Positions 1 to 11,255 of a stretch of DNA of 64,000 nucleotides are shown here, one piece after another. Numbering within the stretch: the stretch's first letter is position 1; each line of letters starts with the position of its first letter. This DNA comes from Dermatophagoides farinae (taxonomy: Eukaryota > Arthropoda > Arachnida > Sarcoptiformes > Pyroglyphidae), in contig NC_134681.1 of the NCBI RefSeq assembly GCF_024713945.1, forward strand, positions 372,001-436,000. Reading direction: 5' to 3'. Under the pieces are notes generated by a model. That model saw only the letters and a program-made list of their open reading frames with translations. It was not told the DNA's origin and did no database searches. The translations under genes were made by a program, and so were the position numbers.

Positions 1-456
1 GGGGAAAAAATGTTCAAATGATAAACGATTGAACCAGATCTGGTGCATACATTTATATATATATATATCTCTCTCTCTCTATACATATATGTTTCTCTTT
101 CGTTTCTTCATTTTTTTTGGAGGTTTTTAACTCTCTAAACTCTATTACTCTCATTGACCATCATCAACTATAACTTGGTTCAATCAAGTTTATACAACGG
201 ATGAATAACCCCTTTCCCTCCCCCTATACACACACACACACAACGAAATGAACAAAAAAAATCATCTCGATGGCCATTATAAAACGCAATAACCGAACAA
301 CATTTTTATACATTCAATCATTTGGTCAACATTTGAACAACATTTCATTCACCATAGATCATCATCCAGTCATTCATTCATTTATTCATTTTATTTTATT
401 GAATCTATATCCATATTATCGGTAATAATCGAAGATAACAACGAACAAAATAAAAA
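1..456 (+). promoter_or_regulatory. Upstream region and probable promoter of the cysteine-rich secreted protein gene
   Basis: No coding exon is visible here. A TATAAAA box lies at 278-284 in a GC-richer local context (gccattataaaacgc). A start site would be expected about 25-35 bases downstream, near 305-315, giving a 5' UTR of about 145 bases before the ATG at 457. Further upstream are short (TA)n, (CT)n and (CA)n runs around 55-80 and 229-242. The TATA box is seen directly; the start site is inferred. Confidence 0.5.
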
Positions 457-1424
457 ATGGCATTTCATAAAATTATATTTATTAATCCAGCTTTCATCAT
501 TGCTTCGTTGTTTATGCTCGGTAAGTTTGATTTACTTATGACATATATAAATTTTTTTTTTTGAAATGAATTTTCATCGAAAAAAAAACATCATCAAATA
601 TTTCAAAGCAAATCTTATATTTATCAGTTTTATTTGTTCGTATAAAATTTTAATTTTAGAAAAAAAAATTATAAAAACCAGTGATGAAACTTTGAAATAT
701 TTGATTGAAATGTTTTTTTAGTGAAATTTATAATTTGTTGATTTCATAATGAAATTTAAATTTGTATATTCTGGTCGATATTCGTTTATCGATTATATAT
801 AATTAATATATTATCATTATTTTCACAATTTTTTTCTCAATCAATTAATTTATGAATTTAATAAAACAAAACAAAACAAAACAAAAAATCTAGAAATGGC
901 TCAAGCAATACAGGAATATCGTGCCTGTGAAAATTCATTCCAATGTACTACATTCTGTAACAACAAAGGATTCAATGATCGTGTATGTAAAACGGTGACC
1001 GTTGATGAAAGTCCAAACATTGATGGTACTGCGTTAGTCAATCGTCGTGTTTGCCTCTGCAGTGAATCAAGTGAGTTTGATTTATTTTATTCATTGCTTT
1101 TTTATGCATTGTTTTTGAGATTATTTGATTCATACATTTTCATCATTTATTTCAATCCAATTCATCAATCAATGATGATGAACAACATGGTGATTGGAAA
1201 AAAAATTTGCTATAGAAGAAGAAGGAGGCGGAAATTCAGCAACTGGTGAATATTTCAACTATTGGTTCTCACCTGGTCATGAATGTATCCGTAATGGTTC
1301 TGATAAACAATGTAAAGAATATTGTAAACGTATTCGTATTGATCCAGAAGTATGTCAATGCCGATTGAGTTCATGTAAATTTCCTAAAAAATACCTGAAC
1401 GTACCACAAGCATTGGGACATTAA
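457..1424 (+). CDS. Small secreted 12-cysteine protein, CSalpha-beta-like
   Basis: I read three exons, 457-520, 894-1070 and 1216-1424, joined in phase with GT-AG borders (GTAAGT and GTGAGT donors), giving about 149 residues. The first exon and the start of the second form a hydrophobic signal peptide, with likely cleavage after an AQA at residues 24-26, so the product is probably exported. The mature part has two cysteine clusters. The first runs C-x5-C-x3-C-x9-C-x21-C-x-C and the second C-x8-C-x3-C-x9-C-x-C-x4-C. The CxxxC plus CxC pairing in each is typical of cysteine-stabilised alpha/beta peptides such as arthropod defensins, but I do not recognise the family and assign no activity. The third acceptor lies in an AGAAGAAGAAG run, so the joining residue is uncertain. 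AATAAA follows at 1517-1522. An innate-immune, structural or other secreted role is possible. Confidence 0.72.
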
Positions 1425-3205
1425 TCGATTCATGAAATCATTACATTTGATCATCATCATCATCATCATCATCACCGTAAGCATCAATGATAATAAATCA
1501 TCATCAATGATGAATGAATAAAGATGGCGAAAAAAAACCGACAAAAATTGGAACAATCAAAAAAAAAAAAAAAAAAAACAACAACAATACAAAACAAAAT
1601 ATTTATTCCGATAAAAATATTTATCCAGACAAAATTTTCAAAATCTAAATCAATTGTAATGCAACTTTTTTTTCACTAAAAATTATCATATTCAGCGACA
1701 AAAAAAAGAAAGAAAAACAAAAACTATAGGCACATACCATGAATACATTCATCAACATTTTTTATCGGCTATTTATTATAAATCATTCTTTTTAATCCAC
1801 ACCTGTCTTCAGCGTCATACTGAATACACACACAATTCACAATATATTTATTAGATTTTAATATAATAATAATTTTGTGTTTATTATGTTTCCAATTTAT
1901 CGAATGGATTAAAAAAATAAAATGGATCGAAGAGAATTATTTAAAAAAAATTCGAATACATCTGGAATTTGAAAATCCATCACAAGATGGCAGCAATAGT
2001 GTGTTGTTGTTATATTTCATTCAAATCATCAACGGCCAATAATAGTGGTATAATTGGCAGCACAGTAGCGCTGGTTATATTTGGTTGAGAAAAAATCCGT
2101 TGAATTTTCTCTCTCTCTTTCTTTGTTATTTGAATCAAACACGCGCGCTACTACTGTTGTGATTCATGAATGACTTATAAAAAGCCAGCTGTCTGATTTG
2201 ATTTTTTTTTGCTAGCGGCAAGCTACCGTGTTGTGAAACCAATGTGTGTGTGTGTGTGTGATGATAATTCAAACGAAACGAAACAAAATCAACCGAAATG
2301 AAACGAACTGCGCTCAGCCAAGCAAGCTGATATATAATCATTTCAACGATTTTTTATTTTTTGGCGCTCATTACGACGTGTTTCTATCGGCATTTTTTCT
2401 AATTGTTGTAAAGATTTCTTTGTCTGATTGATTTATTTGTCCAATTTGGTCCAAGGTCCACGGCGACGACCTTTTTTTCAACATAACAATACACGCACAC
2501 ACTTGTTTGATGATTACAAATGAATTGAATTCTGTTATTACTTTGGTGAAAAAAAAATTATCCGAAATCGAACATCTATTCAGCATTAATCGGATTCGAT
2601 TCTTCAGTAAAACAGTAAGCTAGATTTTAATTTATAATTCATCATATGATATGATTTTAAAACTGTTTGTTGTTGCCATCATTTCATATATTTTTTATGC
2701 ACATTTTCTTTTTTTTTTGTTCATTAATGGCCAATGGCCATGTCCTTTTCAATTATATTTGTCGATATATATATTTCATTATTGATCATCATCCTGTTCC
2801 TTTTTGTCGTTTATTATATAAATTTATTTCTATTCGATTGGTTGTTTTTCCTGATTAAAACTTGTCATTTTTTTCAGCTTCATTTGTCGGTCGTTGTGCG
2901 TTTCGTTCATTTTTTTTTTTTTTTTTTTTTTGTTAATCGTTTCATTCATTCATTCATTAATTAGTTATTGGTTTTTTGCTTAATTTTTTTTGTTCATCAC
3001 TGTTTGATTGAATAATGTCCTAGAATTTTTGTTTACTTTTTCTCTGTATGTGCATGGTTTATTTTGAGAAAATTTCAACATTTTGCAGAATTTTTGCAAA
3101 TATGATGATGGATAACGAAGTTGTCATTGATGTTGAATGGTCAAATATTGTATGATCATCTTGAATCGTTATTGATTAATATTTTTTTTTTCATTTTTCA
3201 TTTAG
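1425..3205. other. Intergenic region and probable 5' UTR exon/intron of the G-alpha gene
   Basis: This stretch holds the 3' end of the cysteine-rich gene (AATAAA 1517-1522), simple repeats, an AAGATGGC element at 1984-1991, and a CT-rich patch at 2110-2121. A good donor (A|GTAAGC, GT at 2615-2616) and a strong acceptor with a long pyrimidine tract (AG at 3204-3205) suggest a 5' UTR intron of roughly 590 bases ahead of the G-alpha start codon. No protein-coding exon can be supported. A 33-codon ORF starts inside the AAGATGGC element (1987-2088), but nothing else backs it. Confidence 0.45.
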
Positions 3206-3299
3206 AATATTCATTATTGAAACTAATAAACTGACAATCACATCATCATTATCTTGTGTAATTAATAATAATAATAATAATAACGAAAAAGAAAACATC

Positions 3300-4769
3300 A
3301 TGGGTTGTACGCTTAGTACATTAGACAAAGATGCTTTGGCTAGATCCAAAGCTATTGATAAAACAATTCGTGCCGATCGTGAACGACAATCACGTGAAGT
3401 TAAATTATTATTATTGGGTGCTGGTGAATCTGGTAAAAGTACTATATTGAAACAATTAAAGTAAGTTATTTGAAAATTAATAAAAAAAAGAAATGAAATG
3501 AAAATTTTTCAATAATAAAAATCATCCACCAGAATAATTCATGAAAATGGATACAATAAAGAAGAATGTTATAAATATCGTCGTGTTATATATGCGAATG
3601 CCATACAAAGCTTGTCGGCTATATTGGATGCAATGAATTTTTTAAAAATAAATTTTACAAATACAGAATCATATCAATTAGTTGCACAATATTTTGATTA
3701 TCCACAATCAAATCATATGGCACCAATTATTACAATGGAATTAGCTGTGATTATGAAAAAATTATGGCTTGATCCCGGTGTACAATCATGTTATCATCGA
3801 TCACGTGAATATCAACTTAATGATTCAGCATATTAGTAAGTATAATATATATTTATCAACATGATTGTTGTTGAAACGAATGTTTTTTTTTATATTTGAA
3901 AATAAATTCCATTTTTTTTTTAATTTCAGCTATTTAAATTCATTAGATCGTTTATGTCAACCGGATTATTGTCCAACACAACAGGATGTATTACGTACAC
4001 GTGTAAAAACGACCGGTATTGTTGAAATTTCATTCCGTTTTAAAGGATTATTTTTCCGGTAAATGAATGGATGAAAATTTTTTTTCTCATAAAATTTCTA
4101 ATAAAAAAAAAATACACACGCTATTTATTTAGTATATTCGATGTTGGTGGTCAACGTTCTGAACGTAAAAAATGGATACATTGTTTCGAAGATGTGACAG
4201 CTGTTATATTCTGTGTTGCATTATCTGGCTATGATTTATTATTAACCGAAGATGATGAAGTTGTAAGTATTTTGAAATGATGAAATTTTAATAACTTTTT
4301 GATAATAATTTTTTTTCTCCATTCTATAGAATCGTATGCACGAAAGTCTTCGTTTATTCGATTCAATCTGTAATAATAAATGGTTTTTCGATACATCAAT
4401 GATTCTGTTTTTGAATAAAAAAGATCTATTTGAACAGAAAATCAAAACATCACCATTAAATATTTGTTTTCCCGAATATACAGGTATATAATTATATGAA
4501 TGGATATCAATGAATAAATTTTTCAATTTTCTCTTTTCATTTACCACCCAATCTTGCAAAAAAAAAAAAAAAAAATAGGACGAAACACATATGATGAGGC
4601 AGCCGCTTACATACAGATGAAATTTGAAACATTAAATCGTAATTCAGATACTAAAGATATTTATACACATTTTACATGTGCAACCGATACGAATAACATA
4701 CAATTTGTATTCGATGCTGTCACCGATGTAATATTGAAAAATAATCTACGTGAAATTGGCCTTTATTGA
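3300..4769 (+). CDS. Heterotrimeric G-protein alpha subunit, Gi/o class, atypical C-terminus
   Basis: Six exons, 3300-3460, 3533-3835, 3930-4058, 4133-4262, 4330-4483 and 4579-4769, join cleanly into 355 residues, the usual Gi/o length. It is a GTP-driven switch acting at the inner plasma membrane downstream of seven-pass receptors. Visible motifs are MGC at the N-terminus (N-myristoylation at Gly2, palmitoylation at Cys3), the P-loop GAGESGKST at 40-48, switch I RTRVKTTG with the catalytic arginine, switch [18 protein letters not shown], and TCAT near residue 325. The first exon breaks after the P-loop helix, as in other Gi/o genes. The tail is NNLREIGLY, with isoleucine at position -4 where Gi and Go carry the cysteine modified by pertussis toxin. 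Vertebrate Gz also has isoleucine there. Overall it is Gi/o-like, and the exact subtype is unsettled. Confidence 0.93.
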
Positions 4770-5213
4770 ATATAAATTCTATCCATTTTAATCATCATTC
4801 AATTCAAATTAACTAAATCTCATTTCTGTGAACAAATAATTTTCATTCCCTCCACACACACTCCCTGTAATGGGTAACATTTGTTCGACATTTTTTTTTT
4901 AATTTTTATTTTCGCCTGCTCAAACATTTTATATACGAAACAATAATTTATATTCTACTCACACATGAATTCTATTATGGATTCATTATCATTAATTAAT
5001 TACCTTAATTCATTTACCATTATCATGTGCCATATATAACGACAAACAAATTCTCGACAATTTTTATTTTGTTTTCTTTTTTTTTTTTTTTTTGATTTTG
5101 TCATTCATTTTTATTTTATTATCATTTTTTTTTGTGAAATTAAACCAATACTAATAATGGAAAAAAATACACTGTAAAACACACACGCGAAAAAAAAACA
5201 TGTTTTTATTTTT
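4770..5213. other. Short region between two tail-to-tail genes
   Basis: These 444 bases separate the G-alpha stop from the cuticle-protein stop on the other strand. They contain T-rich runs and a few CA repeats. On the minus strand an AATAAA (plus-strand TTTATT at 5205-5210) lies just past the cuticle stop codon, so that 3' UTR may be only a few tens of bases. No clear G-alpha polyadenylation signal was identified. Confidence 0.5.
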
Positions 5214-6366
5214 CTAATGTTTATCTGATGTATGATGGATATGATTGGATTCTGGACCAACTAGATAATCATTGCCTACATATGGTCCTAATGAAACGGA
5301 TGGACTGTTTGCTTTTTGTCCATTATCACCACCACCACCACTACCACCACCATATGCAGCAACCAGAAATGCTGGCTCTTGTACATGTTGTGGTTCAGTA
5401 TGATATAATGTTGGTGATGATTGATGTTGTTTATAACCTGCAGCAACTAATTGCTGTTCTTGATAAGCAGGTAATTCTTTTGTTTTAACGGGTGTTGATG
5501 AATATCCTTCGGTGGCTCCATTGGCCGGATAATAATCAACAGAAATTGGATTGGAATTCATTTTTACATATGCTGGATCACTATTTGCAGTTCCAGGTTC
5601 AGTTGTTTTAATCACAGCACGGAATCCATATTTATCGGCCACATATTCTACTTCACGTAATATACCATTCTTATCTTTATATCCATACGAACCAATTACC
5701 TGATGTGGATTGGAACTTTTTTCATGGCGCCATTGTTTATTACCATAGCCATCTATTAGTAATGGAACGAAATATTTTTTTTTTGAATTTCATTTTTATA
5801 TTCATTTAATTTTGTTTTTTTGGAAGTTTCAAATTCAAATACCTTCAATATTATAACCAAAACCATATGGTTGATGTGAATAGGAATGTTTATCTTCGTG
5901 CTAAAAAAAATCATCAAATTGATTTAATTTTGTTACCACTTTAAACGAAAAAATATACCTTGACAGATTCTTTATCATAATCTTCGGCCACTTTAATATA
6001 TTCATCGCTTGGTTTTGCATATTGATCCAGATTGTTATTATTGTTTGAATATTGTGCATCAATTGATTGTTTCATCAATTGTTTAGCATGATAATCATTC
6101 AATTGTAATGGTTTAAATATCACTTTTTGATGCTGTTTCTGTGCTGATGTATGTTGTTGATGTTGTTGTTGTGGTTGTTGTTGTTGTAATTGATCTTCTG
6201 GTTCAGTATCAAGATATTTAGCGTCAATTATTGATGGCCAACATAACGATATTGATAACAACAATAAATGACAATATATTGTGGACACAATTTTAATCTT
6301 TATAAATTTTAATTGAATTTGAATTTAAAATATCCAACAATGATGATGAAAACATACCTGTTTCAT
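5214..6366 (-). CDS. R&R-type chitin-binding cuticle protein precursor
   Basis: On the minus strand four exons, 6358-6366, 5959-6297, 5843-5900 and 5214-5752, give 314 residues. The first exon encodes only Met-Lys-Gln, and an intron then splits the signal peptide, a layout common in arthropod cuticle genes. The signal peptide probably ends at IIDA|KYL (about residue 29). A Gln/His/Asn-rich spacer follows, then an extended Rebers-Riddiford domain at about 121-189 with GSYGYKDKNG, REVEYVADKYGFRA and a closing TTEPG. This domain binds chitin in the exoskeleton. The C-terminal 120 residues are Pro/Ser/Gln-rich with a Gly run (GGGSGGGG), as in structural cuticle proteins. A minus-strand TATATAAAT lies about 130 bases upstream of the ATG. 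The family is clear from the motif; which cuticle it serves is unknown. Confidence 0.92.
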
Positions 6367-6493
6367 GATGATATTTGTTGTTAACAAAAAAAAAACACAT
6401 CAATAATGCTGATGATAATCAACAACAAAGACAATATACATGTGGTTGGTGAAGAGAAAAAAAAATGAGCTCAACATTTAGCCAAAACAATCG

Positions 6494-6505
6494 TATTTAT
6501 ATATC
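6494..6505 (-). promoter_or_regulatory. TATA box of the cuticle protein gene
   Basis: On the minus strand the sequence reads TATATAAAT around 6495-6503. A start site about 30 bases downstream (near 6465-6470) would leave a 5' UTR of about 100 bases before the Met-Lys-Gln exon. Strong TATA promoters are usual for cuticle genes. The assignment rests on position and consensus only. Confidence 0.45.
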
Positions 6506-9500
6506 CATTTGAATGAATATCATTTTAAGTTTTGTTCAATATAATTGCTGCTCCAAGACCAGGATTGTCAACAAATGTTAACAAAATAAATGAGAAAAAT
6601 GAATGTTTAAAATAAAATAGAAATGATGATTGTAGAGTCCAATTATCCTTCCGTTTTTTGTTTTTTGCTTTTCATTTCTATCCATGTGCTTCATCTACAA
6701 ATAAAATGGGTATATTTTTTTTTATTATCATCATCTCATTGTCTTGTTGATACATTTTAACTTTGCAAACAAAAATTATCGGTAAAAATTTTTTTTTGTG
6801 TGTGTGTGTGTGTCATGAGTTGATTGATTTCGAATATTTTTATCCACCATAACTAATGATAATGATACTAATTAACATTTGACTTTTATAAATAATTTGC
6901 ATATATACATGTTCAGTGACAAATTTGAAACAGTTTTTATTTTATTATCAATTTTTTTTTCACATTCAGGTAAACTGGAAATTGAAAAAAACCGTTACCG
7001 TTATTTGTTGAACCGTTACCGTCTTTGTTGGTGTTGTTGATTGAAAAATTGGCCCAAAAAAAATCATATGGAAATGAAAAGAAATTTTCCTCATGTCATC
7101 ATCCAATGGCAAAGCTATAGTGAAGAAAAACAATTTTTCATTTCATTTCTGAACGATATTGTGAACAAATTTTTTTTTCACTTTATTTTGTAATATTCAA
7201 AAATAGCAATCTAATGAGAAAAAAATTAGATAAAATATGTAGATAATGATAATCAGATATGAATGAGTAAAAAAAAAATGTCAAACACAAGAAGATGATT
7301 ATTTGTCGTATATACCTGTAATAGTGCTGTAACACCTGTTGTTTTTCATTCATATTTTGTGATTGAATTTTTCGGAATAATTTTTTTTTTGTTTTTTTTT
7401 GCCGAAAACAAAAACAAAACAATGTTAAAATATTTGGAAAAAAACCTTATCCGAAACAATATTTCATATGTATTTTACGTCATCAGGGAAAAGAAATTAA
7501 ATAAAACCCATTTTCGGTTATTTAATCATCATCATTTTTTGTTTTCATTACAAAAACGATAAACACACACATACACATACAAAGGAGCTGCTAGAACAAT
7601 ATATCGAGATGATATTCTCTATTTTCTGGAATTTTCATCACTACACTAGCACACACACAATAGTTCCAAGTGTTCCACATCACCATTAGAATCCAAATTA
7701 TAATACCAATATATTAATAAAATTGAATGTATAGAATAAATATATACATATGAAAAATTATTGCCCTCATTCTCCTTTCATTAATGAACATTATATATAG
7801 ATAGTTACAATGTAATTCAATTTTTTTGGAAATTAATTTTCCACACATCAAAAATACAAATTTCACGAATTTATTGTAAATGTACAATCATCATCATTTG
7901 CCATTATGATCATTACAACTCTGAATGAATGAATGAATACGTAACTATTGAAAGATTAAAACAAAAAAAAAAAAACAGGGAAATAAAAACTCAACATCTA
8001 CGTCAGTAAAATCCCTATAGCAATATAATCGTAGAAGATTTTTTAATAATAAAAAAAAATGACAACGATTATTATGAGTGGATGAGTTAATTCTTTGAAT
8101 TCAATTCTGTAAAGAGGGTGAATATGGACATTTAGTTGACAGACTTATGTTTTATGATCCATTCACTGAATTTTTTTTAACAATTTATACAATGTATAAA
8201 GGAAACAAAAAAACAGAATTTGATGGGATCAATTTTCTATCCTCTTTATACGAATTATAGTGAAGTGAAATATTCGTATTGGAATTATCGTTCATTTTCT
8301 TTATTTTGTCGTCATCACCATCATCATTTTGGATTCATACGTCACAGATACGTATCTGATATCAATTGGTATATGACGAATATTTTTTTTCCTCTTTCTG
8401 CTGATGTCAGTCGCTCTCTCTCTCTCTCTCTATTTGTGTTGATGTGTCTGAGTGAATTCATTCTAAACACGGAGCGATGAATTCACCAATTTTTCATCAC
8501 TTACATTGATTGAATTATATTGTAATTGTAATATAGACCAGATTTATTTTTATCACACACACACAATGATGTAACCGCTAATAATAACCACACATCTATA
8601 TATATGGGCGTTGGTGTTTATGCTATGAGTGAATCCAGAATTTTTTTTTTGTTTTGTTTTGAATCAGATTCATCGAAATAATGAGATTTACTACACCAAA
8701 GAACCGGTTATGACGTATATATTTTTATTTTGGATTTATTCTTTTAAATTTTTTTAATTCATTGTAATTTGTAAACTTTTTTTCCCCACTAATTGTCATC
8801 CAAATCCAAATTTTATGGATTTTTTTTTGTTTCATTTATTCACAAATGAAACAAATGAAATTATCAAAATAAAAGAAAAATAAATTCATATTGATGATTG
8901 ATTGATCAATCATCAATATGAATATAAATTCCGGATGTTGTGGGATGAATTCTAAATCGATTAAATAAATAATATATAATATATATGTAGGTGTCACGAA
9001 AATAAAAAATAATAATAATAATAATAATAACAGAATCTTTTCATTGATTCAGATTAGAAAAGAAAAAAAAATCTTCATTTGATGTTATAAATATATCCGA
9101 TTTTTGTGTATGATATTTTCCAATGAAAATATATCTAAATAAAAACACAAAATAGCATTCCTTATGGTCATCGTATATATGGATAATAAATCAGATTATT
9201 ATTATTGGATGAAACATGAATTTTGATTTCAATTATAAATTTTATATATATATATATGGATATGGATTATAACCATTTATATATATTTATTTATATAATG
9301 ACAGAATATAATTCAAATTGATTCAAAAAGATTTTTGCACAGATATTTGTGATGTCTGTTTGTGTAATTGGCCAACGTGGCGCCAACAACAGAGATTCCA
9401 AACAAACATTGATTACGTCATTTATTGATAATTATCAAAATCGATACACATGCGTATGAGAATTTTTCATAACATGATAACAGAACAATAAACATCTATA

Positions 9501-10269
9501 TCCATCCATCATCATTATTGAAAACAAACAAACAGAATATCTTGTTAGTGAGAAAACCATATATTTTCCTATGTAGGTGTGTGTGTTTGTTTGTTTCTAT
9601 TTTTTTTCAGATTTCTCAAACATAATTTTCAATAACAACAACAACTGATGATAATAATTTTACCCGGATAAAAATAAACAATAGAAAAATCAAACATAAA
9701 ACGTTTTTGTGTTGATTGTTGAATTTATCGAGAATTTTTTTTTTTGAATCATTCTATAGAATTTACATTTTTTTTTTAAATTTTATAAAATGGAAAAAAT
9801 TATCAAATTTTTATATGATGATAATAATGCCGACTCTTGCAATGATAATGATGATGATGATAGTGGTGGTGGTGGTAGCAGTGGTAGCAGTTGTGGTTGT
9901 GGTTGTGGTTGATTCAGCATCAATCACAATATATTGGTAAAATACAAGCAAATGCACACACACACGTACACAATGTAGATGTATGCAACATGCATTTACA
10001 TGAATGGGTAATATTAATGATATGTAGATGTAATCAAAAAAAAAAAAAAAAAATAGTGAAATATCAAACAAAACAAAACAAAAAAAATTAAGCAGATAAA
10101 AATTGGTAGAGGTAAAGAATAAATGAAAAAAGTTTGATGAATACAAAAAAAAACGAATCGAATAGGCTACCAAACAAACAAAACAGTAATAAACGCATGC
10201 GGATTCATCATCATCAAATATTTTATTGCTGTTGGCTGTTTTTTGTGTGTATATATGTGTGGTGGTGGT
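6506..10269. other. Repeat-rich spacer downstream of the cuticle gene promoter
   Basis: No coding exon is supported. The stretch consists of A/T-rich DNA with poly-A/T runs, (TG)n at about 6800-6813, an (AATA)n tract near 9007-9029, and (GAT)n/(GGT)n tracts around 9840-9912. A perfect 19-bp inverted repeat sits at 8884-8923. A GC-richer patch near 9369-9425 carries TTGGC/GCCAA elements and a TTACGTCA (CRE-like) site. Open frames here are built from repeats. Confidence 0.6.
8884..8923. repeat. Perfect 19-bp inverted repeat with 2-nt spacer
   Basis: The left arm attcatattgatgattgat is followed by tg and its exact reverse complement. The dyad could extrude as a cruciform or fold as an RNA hairpin with a very tight loop. 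It lies in otherwise featureless spacer, and its function is unknown. Confidence 0.85.
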
Positions 10270-10721
10270 GTTTTTATTCAAATTATACAATCTATACTTG
10301 TTGTTTGTCAATTCAATCAGATCAATCAATCAAATAGAACATTGCATCTATAGACATATTCAGATATTGTAACGTAAAAAAAAAAAAAGAATCATTCACA
10401 TACATACACACTTAATTTTTGCCAACATTTTTCTTTGTGCCACATATATATATATATGTATAACATATACAGAAGAATTGAATTGAATTGAAATCGAATT
10501 TAATTTTGTGTGTGACATAGAGAAAGAAAATAATATTCTGATGATTCTGAAAAAAACAAATTGAAAAAAAGCCGCGATCTTTTTGTTGTTGTTGTTGTTT
10601 TTATTCAAATTATACAATCTATACTTGCATACATATACATATACATATATGTTGTCGATCATCAATTCAATCAGATCAATCAATCAAATAGAACATTGCA
10701 TCTATAGATATATTCAGATAT
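10270..10721 (+). repeat. Local direct duplication (10270-10367 and 10597-10721)
   Basis: Two blocks share the same unusual non-microsatellite sequence. Each starts with gtttttattcaaattatac, runs through an aatctatacttg segment, then a long match from tcaattcaatcagatcaatc to a cagatat end. The second copy carries an extra insert of about 30 bases (a cataca/tatg tract) after cttg. The spacing is about 330 bases. This is a segmental duplication, not a dispersed repeat with recognisable ends. Confidence 0.85.
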
Positions 10722-11217
10722 ATATATTTTTTTTTCTCTCACCAAATAGAGACAACAAAATATATCCAAATGACATTTGACAATCATTTTTGATTGATAT
10801 GCATACACACACACACACACGCACACATATCGATTAACAGACAAAAAAAAAGTTTTTTTTAATCATCAATTAAATTAATATATATATAACATTTCCTTTA
10901 TTTTGATACATTCGTTAACTTTAAATGGGAATCCATTTCATTTGTCGATCAACTAACTTTTTTTTCATATTCCACATATTTTTTTTTCTTTGTTAATTTT
11001 TTCTATCTCATCGAAAAACAAAACAAAACAAAAAAACATCAACATAGACAACTATCATCGAAAAAAAAGTAAGTAAATTTTTTCAATTTTCTCATATAAT
11101 AAACAAGTAAGCTATCAGCAACTCGAATCACTCAATTCAGCTCAATTGGTAATTTGATCCATATGTATATGAAAAAAAAACAAAACAGAATTTTTGTCTC
11201 CATCATTTGCGTGGTTG

Positions 11218-11255
<38 letters not shown>

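Noticed and set aside
9811-10329. 172-codon minus-strand open frame with Thr and Ile runs
   Set aside because: It is built from (GGT)n, (GAT)n and T-rich DNA, and overlaps the local duplication. No domain or start context is seen.
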